Origin: Pseudomonadota bacterium
Lineage (GTDB): Bacteria > Pseudomonadota > Gammaproteobacteria > Enterobacterales > Enterobacteriaceae
DNA: 8,078 nt
Direction: 5' to 3'
Assembly: GCA_023425455.1 (NCBI GenBank)
Contig: JAFACP010000307.1
Coordinates: 1 to 8,078, forward strand
The position numbers and the translations under genes were made by a program. The stretch's first letter is position 1. The number at the start of each line of letters is the position of its first letter. Positions 1 through 7,460 of the stretch are shown in pieces. The notes below the pieces were generated by a model. It made no database searches. It was given only the letters and a program-made list of their open reading frames with translations, and was not told where the DNA came from.

Positions 1-261
1 GTGCCGGCCCTGTACACCACGCTGGCCCAGAGTTTTTCTGACGCCACCGGCTTTCCGCTGCTGTCGGTGATCATGATTCAGGTTCTGGGATACTCCACAC
101 CGCTGCTGCCGTATCAGGCGTCGCCGATTGTGGTGGCGATGGGGCTCGGGAAAGTGCCTGCACGCGCGGGAATGTTGCTCTGTCTGGCGCTGGCGGTCGC
201 AACCTATCTGGTGCTGTTGCCGCTGGACTATCTGTGGTTTAGCGTTCTGGGGCAGCTATAA
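1..261 (+). CDS. C-terminal fragment of SLC13/DASS-type anion permease (partial, cut by window start)
   Basis: The reading frame is open from base 1 and ends at TAA 259-261, giving 86 residues. It is hydrophobic, with a stretch TPLLPYQASPIVVAMG (about residues 33-48) that resembles the second conserved loop of the divalent anion:Na+ symporter / ion-transporter superfamily, and a final membrane helix at about residues 55-80. The family imports dicarboxylates, sulfate or similar anions across the inner membrane; the substrate cannot be told from this piece. The GTG at base 1 is in frame but is unlikely to be the true start, because full members have roughly 400-600 residues. The gene converges on tpiA, leaving 77 bases between the two stops. 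In E. coli K-12 this place holds cdh (CDP-diglyceride pyrophosphatase), so this end of the window is variable. Alternative: another ion-transporter superfamily branch (ArsB/CitM-like). Confidence 0.6.
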   Translation: MPALYTTLAQSFSDATGFPLLSVIMIQVLGYSTPLLPYQASPIVVAMGLGKVPARAGMLLCLALAVATYLVLLPLDYLWFSVLGQL

Positions 262-290
262 AAAAAACCCGGTAGCGTTAGCTTACCGGG
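260..290 (-). terminator. Intrinsic terminator of tpiA
   Basis: The stem CCCGGTA...TACCGGG (268-274 with 284-290), extended by inner GC pairs around a GTTA loop, is followed on the minus strand by eight T (267-260). This is the form of a Rho-independent terminator for tpiA. The U-tract overlaps the TAA stop of the convergent permease gene. The plus strand has no T-run after the stem, so the site probably works in one direction only. Confidence 0.85.
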
Positions 291-306
291 CCTGCGTTGA
301 CCGGCT

Positions 307-326
307 GGTGAGGGCACGTGCTCACC
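307..326. other. Small hairpin between tpiA stop and terminator
   Basis: A perfect 6-bp inverted repeat, GGTGAG (307-312) and CTCACC (321-326), surrounds an 8-base loop. It lies in the 3' untranslated part of tpiA, just before the terminator hairpin. It has no T-run of its own. It may stabilise the 3' end of the message; this role is inferred. Confidence 0.35.
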
Positions 327-338
327 GCCGTGACAGCA

Positions 339-1106
339 TTACGCCTGTTTAGCGGCTTCTGCTGCTTTAACGATCACCGCGAAAGCGTCTGCTTTCAGGG
401 ATGCGCCGCCAACCAGCGCACCGTCGATGTCTGGCTGGGTGAACAGCTCAGCAGCGTTCGCGGCGTTCACAGAGCCGCCGTACTGAATGATCACCTGCTC
501 TGCCACTTTGGCATCCGCTTTCGCAATGTGATCACGGATGAATTTGTGCACGGCCTGCGCCTGCGCAGGGGTCGCTGATTTGCCGGTACCGATCGCCCAG
601 ACTGGCTCGTAAGCGATAACCACGCCCTCGAACGCGCTCGCGCCCTGGGTTTTCAGCACGGCGTCGATCTGACGTGCGCACACTTCTTCGGTTTTGCCTG
701 CTTCGTTTTCGGCTTCTGTTTCACCGATACACAGAACCGGGATCAGACCCTGCTCTTTCAGGACGGCAAATTTCTTCGCGATGAACTCATCAGACTCTTT
801 ATGGTAAGTGCGACGCTCAGAGTGGCCGATGATGATGTATTTCGCGCCGATATCTTTCAGCATTTCAGCGGAGGTTTCACCGGTGAACGCACCAGACAGG
901 TTAACGTCAACGTTCTGCGCGCCCAGCACGATGTGGCTGCCATCTGCTTCGTGTTTAGCCAGATCCAGGTACATATCAGGCGGAGCGATGGCAACCGCGC
1001 AGCCGGATACGCCCGCCAGCTCTTTACGCAGGTTAGCAACCAGTTCGTGTACCATGTGGCGGCTGCCGTTCAGTTTCCAGTTACCCATCACTAAAGGATG
1101 TCGCAT
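339..1106 (-). CDS. tpiA: Triosephosphate isomerase
   Basis: This cytosolic TIM-barrel enzyme interconverts dihydroxyacetone phosphate and glyceraldehyde-3-phosphate in glycolysis and gluconeogenesis. The 255 residues match the usual enterobacterial length. The catalytic residues are in place: Lys11 in GNWKLNG, His95 in IIGHSERR and Glu167 in [11 protein letters not shown], where residues 168-177 form the mobile lid over the substrate. The phosphate-binding loops QYGGSV (about 208-213) and LVGGASL (about 231-237) are also present. The ATG start is supported by GGAGAA ending seven bases upstream. The gene stands alone between the convergent permease and yiiQ on the same strand 111 bases upstream, and ends in a strong terminator. 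It fits functionally with the nearby glycerol operon, since glycerol-3-phosphate oxidation yields the dihydroxyacetone phosphate it uses. No anomalies are seen. Confidence 0.98.
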   Translation of the reverse strand: MRHPLVMGNWKLNGSRHMVHELVANLRKELAGVSGCAVAIAPPDMYLDLAKHEADGSHIVLGAQNVDVNLSGAFTGETSAEMLKDIGAKYIIIGHSERRTYHKESDEFIAKKFAVLKEQGLIPVLCIGETEAENEAGKTEEVCARQIDAVLKTQGASAFEGVVIAYEPVWAIGTGKSATPAQAQAVHKFIRDHIAKADAKVAEQVIIQYGGSVNAANAAELFTQPDIDGALVGGASLKADAFAVIVKAAEAAKQA

Positions 1107-1145
1107 TTCAATTCTCCACGCTCAATAAGCGAATTAATGAATATG

Positions 1146-1163
1146 GCCACCCTGCAGGGCGGC
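1146..1163. repeat. GC-rich dyad upstream of tpiA
   Basis: GCCACCCTGCAGGGCGGC is an 18-bp dyad with one mismatched pair, centred on CCTGCAGG. It falls between the possible tpiA -10 (1178-1183) and the tpiA start, so it would lie in the mRNA leader as a hairpin with little or no loop, or act as a protein-binding dyad. It could also be chance. No known regulator consensus is recognised. Confidence 0.3.
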
Positions 1164-1177
1164 ATGGTCTGTGAATC

Positions 1178-1183
1178 AGTATA
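1178..1183 (-). promoter_or_regulatory. Possible -10 element for tpiA
   Basis: The minus strand reads TATACT, five of six matches to the sigma70 -10, about 72 bases before the tpiA ATG. No convincing -35 is found 16-18 bases upstream (AAAGCC at best), so activity would need an activator, or the true start lies elsewhere. Confidence 0.35.
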
Positions 1184-1217
1184 GAGATTTTCCCTCGAAA
1201 GGCTTTGCTTTTTGTCA

Positions 1218-1814
1218 TTAATTCGCCCCTCCGAGTGCGTCAGATAGTGCCAGCTTAATCGGTTCAACAGCGAAGGTCAGCCCTTTTTCGCCGTTATCCG
1301 CCACGACATAGCGAATGGCGCCTTCGGTATCGGCGTAATAGCGCTTGTTTTTACCGGCTGTCAGCAATTTTTGCAGCTTTTGCTGGCTTTGCGCTTTTGT
1401 CAGCACCGGGCTAAACGCCCGCAGCACCGCGGCCATATACTCGAGCGCTTTCGCCTTTGCCGCTTTCTGTTCTGGCCCCTGAACGGGCAGCCAGGTTATC
1501 TGCATGCTTTTGATTTTTAAGGTTCCACGCGCAAGAGCCGTTGAAGCGTATAAATTCTCGTTAATTTTGCTGGCCGCGCGGGTCAGGCCTGGCGCATCGC
1601 GGGCGCTATCGATAGCCCGGAACTCATCCAGCGGCAACGTGGGGTTGTCGCGGTTGAAGGCTTCACGAAACTGGCTGATGGATTGATCGAAAGAGGGGGC
1701 GCCCGCCAGCAGATAGGGGGCGGTTGCCGGCGCCGTGGTGTCGACGGCATACAGAGAAAAGCTGGCGCTCAGCGTTGTTAAACCCAGCAAAAATGAGTGA
1801 GCCCATCTTTTCAT
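1218..1814 (-). CDS. yiiQ: YiiQ, exported DUF1454 protein of unknown function
   Basis: The product has 198 residues when started at ATG 1814; an in-frame TTG directly before it (1817) would add one residue. The N-terminus (MKRWAHSFLLGLTTLSASFSLYA) is a Sec signal peptide: basic start, hydrophobic core, probable cleavage after Ala23, so the mature protein is likely periplasmic. The body matches enterobacterial YiiQ as I recall it, with blocks APYLLAGAP (32-40), TRAASKINENLYASTAL (78-94), GPEQKAAKAKA (113-123) and GKNKRYY (154-160). No catalytic motif is evident and the molecular function is unknown. The ribosome site is weak (AGAGA eight bases before the ATG), while the promoter upstream (1845-1873) is close to consensus. 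The gene lies 111 bases upstream of tpiA on the same strand with no obvious terminator between, so some read-through into tpiA is possible. Confidence 0.9.
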   Translation of the reverse strand: MKRWAHSFLLGLTTLSASFSLYAVDTTAPATAPYLLAGAPSFDQSISQFREAFNRDNPTLPLDEFRAIDSARDAPGLTRAASKINENLYASTALARGTLKIKSMQITWLPVQGPEQKAAKAKALEYMAAVLRAFSPVLTKAQSQQKLQKLLTAGKNKRYYADTEGAIRYVVADNGEKGLTFAVEPIKLALSDALGGAN

Positions 1815-1844
1815 CAATAGTGTCTCTGGCAGTAACTGGTGATG

Positions 1845-1873
1845 ATTAAAACGATATCTGGTCGGCTTGTCAA
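1845..1873 (-). promoter_or_regulatory. Sigma70 promoter of yiiQ
   Basis: On the minus strand TTGACA (1873-1868), a perfect -35, is followed after 17 bases by TTTAAT (1850-1845), which matches the -10 at five of six positions. Transcription would start near 1838, leaving a leader of about 24 bases before the yiiQ ATG. Confidence 0.75.
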
Positions 1874-1897
1874 AAAGTCACAACTCCAGGGTAAAAT
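1867..1897 (+). promoter_or_regulatory. Possible yiiR promoter
   Basis: On the plus strand TTGTCA (1867-1872) and TAAAAT (1892-1897) are separated by 19 bases, which is long. It would start transcription near 1904, a short distance before the yiiR ribosome site. The -35 overlaps the divergent yiiQ -35. A second -10-like TATACG (1904-1909) is too close to the start codon to be convincing. Confidence 0.35.
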
Positions 1898-1926
1898 GCG
1901 CGCTATACGAGAATAAGGAACCTTAC

Positions 1927-2346
1927 ATGACCATACAGCAGTGGTTGTTTTCATTCAAAGGGCGCATTGGGCGCCGTGATTTTTGGGTCTGGATAGCAAC
2001 GTGGGTGGCGGCGATGCTGCTGCTGTTTTTCGTTGCTTACAATACGTGGCTGAGTACCCAGACGGCGGCGTTTGCGCTGGTGTGTTTGCTGTGGCCAACG
2101 GCGGCGGTTGTTGTTAAACGGCTGCACGATCGCGGGCGTTCCGGCGCGTGGGCATTTCTGATTATTCTGGCGTGGATGCTGGTGGCGGGAAACTGGTCGA
2201 TGCTTCCCTCCATCCTCCCCTGGGTGGTAGGCCGGCTGCTGCCTACCGTCATCTTTGTGATGATGATTGTCGACCTGGGCGCATTTATCGGCACCCAGAG
2301 CGAGAACAAATACGGAAAAGAGACCCTCGACGTAAAATACCGCTGA
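1927..2346 (+). CDS. yiiR: YiiR, DUF805 inner-membrane protein
   Basis: This is a 139-residue protein of the DUF805 family, function unknown. The family signatures are visible: FKGRIGRRDFW at 10-20, the basic loop KRLHDRGRSGAW at 64-75, and the end motif NKYGK at 127-131. Hydrophobic segments at about 19-38, 46-63, 74-90 and 98-120 suggest four membrane passes in the inner membrane, with the conserved basic loop probably cytoplasmic. The ATG at 1927 is chosen because TAAGGAA sits six bases upstream and the protein then begins MTIQQWLFSFKGR, as in E. coli YiiR. An in-frame TTG at 1867 would overlap the likely promoter and adds nothing family-like. The gene is divergent from yiiQ, and its TGA stop directly abuts the stop of convergent fpr. 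Confidence 0.9.
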   Translation: MTIQQWLFSFKGRIGRRDFWVWIATWVAAMLLLFFVAYNTWLSTQTAAFALVCLLWPTAAVVVKRLHDRGRSGAWAFLIILAWMLVAGNWSMLPSILPWVVGRLLPTVIFVMMIVDLGAFIGTQSENKYGKETLDVKYR

Positions 2347-3093
2347 TCACCAGTAGTGTTCAGCGGTCATGTGGCCCGGACGGCGGCGAAGATGTTTCGT
2401 CATCTGCCGGGTCTCTTTCAGAAGTTGCTGGGTGTCCCGCACCATCTGCGGGTTGCCGCACAGCATCACGTGGCTGGTTTCGGCGGCGATCGGCAGCCCC
2501 ACCGCCTCTTCCAGCGCACCGCTTTCAATCAGCCCCGGAATACGGCCAGTCAGCGAGCCGGCAGCGGCTTCACGGCTGACAACCGTCTGGATCCGCAGCT
2601 TTCCGCCAAACTGTTGTCGCAGCTCCTGCATCTGCGCAAGATAGCTTAAGTCGGCGGCGTAACGCGCGGCGTGCACCAGCACGATATTTTTGAATCGCCT
2701 GAGGTCTTTGCCGTACTGCAGAATCGAGAGGTAAGGGCCGATGGCCGTCCCGGTCGCCAGCATCCACAGCGTTTCGCAATCCGGCACTTCATCGAGCACA
2801 AAGAAGCCTGCGGCTTCACTCACAATTTGTACATCGTCACCGGGCTTCAGCGCGGCAAGGCGCGGGCTGAGTTTGCCGTCCGGCACGGTGACAAGATAGA
2901 ACTCCAGGTCCGGGTTATCCGGTGCGTTGACGTAAGAGTAAGCGCGCTGTACGCGTTCCCCCCCGATATCCAGACCCAACTTGGCAAATTGCCCGGCCGT
3001 AAACGGGCGAATGGGCGCATGCAGGGTGAGGCTAAACAGCGCGTCGGTCCAGAATTGTATCTTTGTGACTTTACCTGTTACCCAGTCCGCCAT
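2347..3093 (-). CDS. fpr: Ferredoxin/flavodoxin--NADP+ reductase
   Basis: Fpr is an FAD enzyme that passes electrons between NADPH and flavodoxin or ferredoxin, feeding activation of radical enzymes and iron-sulfur metabolism in the cytosol. The product has the standard 248 residues. The N-terminal FAD domain carries the flavin motif RAYSYVN (50-56). The C-terminal NADP domain carries ATGTAIGP (113-120), the NADPH phosphate-binding arginines Arg144, Arg174 and Arg184 at their E. coli positions, LCGNPQMV (211-218), and the terminal Trp248 that stacks near the flavin in this bacterial subclass. AGGAG ends six bases before the ATG. In E. coli it belongs to the SoxRS regulon; I do not see a convincing SoxS box here (see rejected items). 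It is 95 bases downstream of glpX on the same strand but separated by a terminator-like hairpin, so it is probably its own unit. Confidence 0.97.
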   Translation of the reverse strand: MADWVTGKVTKIQFWTDALFSLTLHAPIRPFTAGQFAKLGLDIGGERVQRAYSYVNAPDNPDLEFYLVTVPDGKLSPRLAALKPGDDVQIVSEAAGFFVLDEVPDCETLWMLATGTAIGPYLSILQYGKDLRRFKNIVLVHAARYAADLSYLAQMQELRQQFGGKLRIQTVVSREAAAGSLTGRIPGLIESGALEEAVGLPIAAETSHVMLCGNPQMVRDTQQLLKETRQMTKHLRRRPGHMTAEHYW

Positions 3094-3140
3094 GATCTTC
3101 TCCTGTACTGATTATCCATTCTATCTTCCGTGCTTGTGGT

Positions 3141-3169
3141 AAAGATTTCCAGCCCAATCGGGCCGGAAA
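3141..3169 (-). terminator. Probable terminator of glpFKX
   Basis: The minus strand forms a 10-bp stem, TTTCCGGCCC with GGGCTGGAAA (3169-3160 with 3155-3146), around the loop GATT. It includes one G-U pair that would be an A-C mismatch in the opposite transcript, which supports use on the minus strand. It lies 20 bases past the glpX stop. The following run, TCTTT, is weak, so termination may be incomplete and could allow read-through into fpr. Confidence 0.6.
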
Positions 3170-3188
3170 GCTCTATCGAACAAACGCT

Positions 3189-4199
3189 TTACAGAATATG
3201 GGTCTGAACGTCCGGATCCTTACGGTCGAGATAATGAATCGACTGGATGCGGCGAATCGTGCGTGATTTACCGCGGATCAACAGCGTTTCGGTGGTCGCC
3301 ATATTGCCCTTGCGGGTGATGCCGTCCAGCAGGTCGCCTTTGGTTATCCCGGTGGCGGAGAAAATCACGTTATCGCTGCGCGCCATTTCGTCCAGCACGA
3401 GCACTTTGTCGGCCTCAATTCCCATCGCTTCGCAGCGCGCCAGCTCCTGTTCGCCAATGCGGCGGTTCTCTTCGCTATCGCCTTTTACGGCGTGGCGGGG
3501 CAGCAGACGGGCCTGCATATCGCCATCCAGCGCGCGGATCACCGCAGCCGACACCACGCCTTCTGGCGCTCCGCCAATCCCGTAAAGCGCATCGACCTCG
3601 CTGTCCGGCATACAGGTCAGGATGGATGCGGCGACGTCCCCATCCGGGATAGCAAACACGCGCACGCCGAGTTTCTGCATCTGGACGATGGTGGCGTCGT
3701 GGCGTGGCTTTGCCAGAATCGTGACGGTAAGCGCATTGAGCGGTTTACCCAGCGCGGCGGCGATATTGCGCAGGTTCTCTTCCAGCGGCAGGCTGAGGTC
3801 GATAGCGCCTTTCGCGCCAGGGCCGACAATCAGTTTTTCCATGTACATATCAGGCGCGTTGAGGAAACAGCCTTTATCACCCACAGCCAGGACCGCGAGC
3901 GCGTTCGCCTGGCCCATGGCTGTCATGCGTGTCCCTTCAATCGGGTCGACGGCGATATCGACCGGATCGCCTTTTCCGGTCCCGACTTTTTCACCGATGT
4001 ACAGCATTGGCGCTTCGTCAATTTCGCCTTCGCCGATCACAATCGTGCCGTCGATGTTGACCTGGTTAAGCACAATACGCATCGCGTGGACGGCGGCACC
4101 GTCCGCGGTATTTTTGTCGCCCCGGCCAAGCCATTTGTAGCCCGCCAGCGCGGCCGCTTCGGTCACGCGGGAAAATTCGATAGCAAGTTCACGTTTCAT
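3189..4199 (-). CDS. glpX: Fructose-1,6-bisphosphatase, class II
   Basis: GlpX hydrolyses fructose-1,6-bisphosphate to fructose-6-phosphate, the gluconeogenic step, in the cytosol. The 336 residues are the normal length. The metal and catalytic residues of the lithium-sensitive phosphatase fold sit at the E. coli numbers: Asp33 in KNTADGAA, Glu57 in GEGEIDEAP, Asp85 and Glu88 in VDPIEGTR, and Glu213 in GGAPEGVV. This is the last gene of the glpFKX operon, 107 bases after glpK, and that gap holds two hairpins. The ribosome site is poor: only GAG about six bases before the ATG, lying next to and partly inside a hairpin arm (4208-4231), so translation may be held low. Expression is expected to follow glycerol induction through GlpR and CRP at the glpF promoter. 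Confidence 0.97.
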   Translation of the reverse strand: MKRELAIEFSRVTEAAALAGYKWLGRGDKNTADGAAVHAMRIVLNQVNIDGTIVIGEGEIDEAPMLYIGEKVGTGKGDPVDIAVDPIEGTRMTAMGQANALAVLAVGDKGCFLNAPDMYMEKLIVGPGAKGAIDLSLPLEENLRNIAAALGKPLNALTVTILAKPRHDATIVQMQKLGVRVFAIPDGDVAASILTCMPDSEVDALYGIGGAPEGVVSAAVIRALDGDMQARLLPRHAVKGDSEENRRIGEQELARCEAMGIEADKVLVLDEMARSDNVIFSATGITKGDLLDGITRKGNMATTETLLIRGKSRTIRRIQSIHYLDRKDPDVQTHIL

Positions 4200-4207
4200 G
4201 AGGTACT

Positions 4208-4231
4208 CGTGCAGTCAAAAGGAGTTGCACG
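4208..4231 (-). promoter_or_regulatory. Hairpin at the glpX ribosome-binding region
   Basis: CGTGCA (4208-4213) and TGCACG (4226-4231) form a perfect 6-bp stem with a 12-base loop. In the minus-strand mRNA its 3' arm ends only eight bases before the glpX ATG and contains the first bases of CACGAG, the only purine-rich segment there. It may reduce ribosome access; this is inferred from position. Confidence 0.4.
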
Positions 4232-4267
4232 AAGTTTATCACAGAGTCGGGGAGGGCGAGGTTTTGT

Positions 4268-4290
4268 GCCCTCCTCAGGACGAGGAGGGC
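4268..4290 (-). other. Strong intercistronic hairpin glpK-glpX
   Basis: GCCCTCCTC (4268-4276) and GAGGAGGGC (4282-4290) form a perfect 9-bp GC-rich stem with a 5-base loop, 16 bases after the glpK stop. There is no U-run after it in the mRNA (ACAAAACC follows), so it is not a standard intrinsic terminator. It more likely protects the glpFK message from 3' exonucleases or causes partial termination before glpX. Confidence 0.6.
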
Positions 4291-4306
4291 CACTGCGGGG
4301 CAGATA

Positions 4307-5836
<1,530 letters not shown>

Positions 5837-6682
5837 TTACAGCGAAGCTTTTTGTTGTGCGGCAGAGGTTGTTTCCTTCTCTTCTTCCACACAGGTGTCG
5901 CACGGTAAGTGGCGACCAATTAATTTGCGATAGCTAAATGCGCCCAGCGCCGCACCAACAACCGGCGCAAACAGCGGCACCAGGAAGTAAGGAATATCTT
6001 TACCGCCGGTGAACGCCACGTCGCCCCAGCCAGCAATAAAGGCGAACGCTTTTGGCCCGATATCACGTGCCGGGTTCATGGCGAAGCCCGTCAGTGGCCC
6101 CATGGATGCGCCAATCACCGCAATCAACAGCCCAATCAGCAGCGGCGCCAGCGGCCCGCGTGGAATGCCGTTGCCATCATCGGTCAGCGCCAGAATAACG
6201 CCCATCAGAATGGCGGTAATCACCATTTCCACCGCAAACGCCTGCACAAAATTGATATGCGGGTTTGGATATGTTGAGAAGATACCAGCCAGATCGAGAC
6301 TTTCGACACTGCCGCGCACCATATGATGCGTCTGTTCGAAGTCGATGAAAAGATTGTAATAAAGCCCGTAAACTAACGCCGCTGCGCAAAAGGCGCCGGC
6401 AAATTGCGAAATGATAAAGGGAGCAACTTTGCGTCCGTCGAAGCACGCGAACAGCCACAGCGCGATGGTCACCGCCGGGTTAAGATGTGCGCCGGAAACC
6501 CCTGCGGTCAGGTAGATGGCCATGGCCACACCCAAACCCCAGATGATGCTGATTTCCCACTGACCAAAACTGGCACCTGCCACTTTCAGTGCTGCGACAC
6601 AGCCCACTCCGAAGAATATCAACAACCCGGTACCAAGGAACTCGGCGATGCACTGGCCTTTTAAGGTTGATGTCTGACTCAT
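5837..6682 (-). CDS. glpF: Glycerol uptake facilitator (aquaglyceroporin)
   Basis: GlpF is a tetrameric inner-membrane channel of the MIP family that lets glycerol diffuse into the cell. With the start at ATG 6682 it has 281 residues, as in E. coli, beginning MSQTSTLKGQ. Both half-helix motifs are present, NPA at 68-70 and NPA at 203-205, and the glycerol selectivity filter is complete: Trp48, Gly191, Phe200 and Arg206. Six membrane helices and two re-entrant loops are expected. The frame stays open 34 codons further upstream, but that extension is not channel-like and would overlap the regulatory region; AGGA eight bases before ATG 6682 supports the shorter form. First gene of the glpFKX operon. 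The C-terminal tail (from about 265) differs most from E. coli, which is normal for this segment. Confidence 0.97.
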   Translation of the reverse strand: MSQTSTLKGQCIAEFLGTGLLIFFGVGCVAALKVAGASFGQWEISIIWGLGVAMAIYLTAGVSGAHLNPAVTIALWLFACFDGRKVAPFIISQFAGAFCAAALVYGLYYNLFIDFEQTHHMVRGSVESLDLAGIFSTYPNPHINFVQAFAVEMVITAILMGVILALTDDGNGIPRGPLAPLLIGLLIAVIGASMGPLTGFAMNPARDIGPKAFAFIAGWGDVAFTGGKDIPYFLVPLFAPVVGAALGAFSYRKLIGRHLPCDTCVEEEKETTSAAQQKASL

Positions 6683-6765
6683 AATCGGAATCCTGAAGAA
6701 AAATGAATGTTTATTGTTAGCATGGCCGCCCGTGACAGCCACGATGTCCTGTAGACATAGTGTTA

Positions 6766-6785
6766 ATTTATCGTTAACGAGCAAA
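6766..6785. promoter_or_regulatory. Probable GlpR operator upstream of glpF
   Basis: The 20-bp site is centred on the perfect palindrome TCGTTAACGA (6771-6780). It agrees with the remembered GlpR consensus at about 17 of 20 positions. It overlaps the candidate -10 of glpFKX, so the glycerol-3-phosphate-responsive repressor GlpR could block initiation there. A weaker copy, about 14 of 20, may lie at 6792-6811. Confidence 0.6.
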
Positions 6786-6794
6786 AACGAGAAA
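6767..6794 (-). promoter_or_regulatory. Candidate glpFKX promoter
   Basis: On the minus strand TTTCTC (6794-6789) and GATAAA (6772-6767) are 16 bases apart. Both are imperfect, as expected for a CRP-dependent promoter. The predicted start near 6759 gives a leader of roughly 76 bases and puts the CRP-like site about 60 bases upstream, a standard activating distance, with the GlpR-like operator over the -10. Confidence 0.45.
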
Positions 6795-6810
6795 TATCGA
6801 AATCAAAATG

Positions 6811-6826
6811 TGTGTGCTGTGTCAAT
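6811..6826. promoter_or_regulatory. Candidate CRP site upstream of glpF
   Basis: TGTGT-N6-TCAAT matches seven of ten positions of TGTGA-N6-TCACA. Its centre (6818.5) is about 60 bases before the predicted glpF transcription start, which fits class I CRP activation and the known catabolite control of glpFKX in E. coli. Confidence 0.45.
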
Positions 6827-6989
6827 GAAATGAGCGTTTTCGCGCCATAAAGCGCGTTTTTGCATCAGGAGAGAATGAGAGCTGAATCATTTCATTAACC
6901 ATGACGTTAACAATTTAGGGGTATATGACGCGAACGCACCAGGACGAGGCCGAAAAGTGTTGCAAACCGCGATCTGCGCGGTGTGTCGC
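6827..6989. other. Intergenic region between the glpF operators and the zapB promoter
   Basis: This is the middle of the 399-base gap between the divergent glpF and zapB genes. I see no gene in it. It contains the direct repeat GCGTTTT at 6834-6840 and 6854-6860 (20 bases apart), a short inverted repeat CGCGC/GCGCG (6841-6845, 6852-6856) followed by TTTTT, and two TTAAC-containing words near 6895 and 6907. None matches a regulator site well enough to name. Confidence 0.4.
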
Positions 6990-7018
6990 TGGACAGGGGC
7001 GACGGGGCTTCATACAAT
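6990..7018 (+). promoter_or_regulatory. Sigma70 promoter of zapB
   Basis: TGGACA (6990-6995) and TACAAT (7013-7018) each match consensus at five of six positions and are exactly 17 bases apart. Transcription would start near 7025, giving a leader of about 57 bases before the zapB ATG. Confidence 0.7.
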
Positions 7019-7081
7019 CGGCATATCTGTTGTGCGCGTTTACGTTAAAGCGTCGCCTTGCAATTCAGGAGAGGTAAGATC

Positions 7082-7321
7082 ATGTCTTTAGAAGTGTTTG
7101 AGAAACTGGAATCGAAAGTACAGCAGGCGATTGACACCATCACGCTGCTGCAGATGGAAATTGAAGAGCTGAAAGAGAAGAACAACTCGCTGTCTCAGGA
7201 AGTTCAGAATGCGCAGCACAGCCGCGAAGAACTTGAGCGCGAAAACAACCAGCTGCGCGAGCAGCAAAATGGCTGGCAGGATCGTCTGCAGGCGCTGCTG
7301 GGACGTATGGAAGAGGTCTGA
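7082..7321 (+). CDS. zapB: Cell division protein ZapB
   Basis: ZapB is a small cytoplasmic coiled-coil protein that joins the division ring through ZapA and links it to MatP at the chromosome terminus. The 79-residue product is nearly all heptad-like and rich in Glu, Gln and Leu (for example [20 protein letters not shown], 22-41), ending LLGRMEEV. This is nearly identical to E. coli ZapB as I recall it, apart from substitutions such as Ser11, Ser47 and Gln57. The ATG at 7082 is preferred because GAGG of AGGAGAGG sits seven bases upstream; an in-frame TTG at 7058 would put that ribosome site inside the gene. Transcribed alone, divergently from glpF, with a long 3' untranslated region before its terminator. 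Confidence 0.96.
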   Translation: MSLEVFEKLESKVQQAIDTITLLQMEIEELKEKNNSLSQEVQNAQHSREELERENNQLREQQNGWQDRLQALLGRMEEV

Positions 7322-7367
7322 TTTCCCGTTATCTTTCGCGCCGTTGCGGCGTTGATGGGGGCATTCA

Positions 7368-7399
7368 CCCCGGCGATATCGTCTTCTGTGCTGCCGGGG
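7368..7399 (+). other. Hairpin in the zapB 3' untranslated region
   Basis: CCCCGGC (7368-7374) and GCCGGGG (7393-7399) form a perfect 7-bp GC stem with an 18-base loop. It lies between the zapB stop and its terminator, in a stretch with no open reading frame that looks real. It could be a structured element of the 3' UTR or of a small RNA processed from it. Confidence 0.45.
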
Positions 7400-7460
7400 A
7401 ACCACGCGCTTGTCGCCTTGCTACCGTTCGAAAGCGTCAGGGAAATGTTATGCAGAGCAG

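Noticed and set aside
1867..1926. 20-codon extension of yiiR from TTG
   Set aside because: No ribosome site, overlaps promoter elements, and E. coli YiiR begins at MTIQQW.
3110..3145. SoxS/MarA box upstream of fpr (minus-strand GCAC followed by GATAGAAT)
   Set aside because: Matches only part of the mar-sox-rob consensus and its position relative to possible -10 elements is unsuitable for activation.
6683..6784. 34-codon N-terminal extension of glpF
   Set aside because: E. coli GlpF starts at the internal Met with a suitable ribosome site; the extension would cover the operator and predicted promoter.
6820..6825. Perfect minus-strand TTGACA as glpF -35
   Set aside because: No acceptable -10 lies 15-19 bases downstream; the word is better explained as part of the CRP-like site.
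6839..6861. Plus-strand terminator (CGCGC/GCGCG then TTTTT)
   Set aside because: The stem has only five pairs and no plus-strand transcript is expected upstream of it.
6875..6898. Short leader-peptide ORF (seven codons) after AGGAG in the glpF-zapB gap
   Set aside because: The ribosome site is only three bases from the ATG, no promoter drives it clearly, and such short frames are common by chance.
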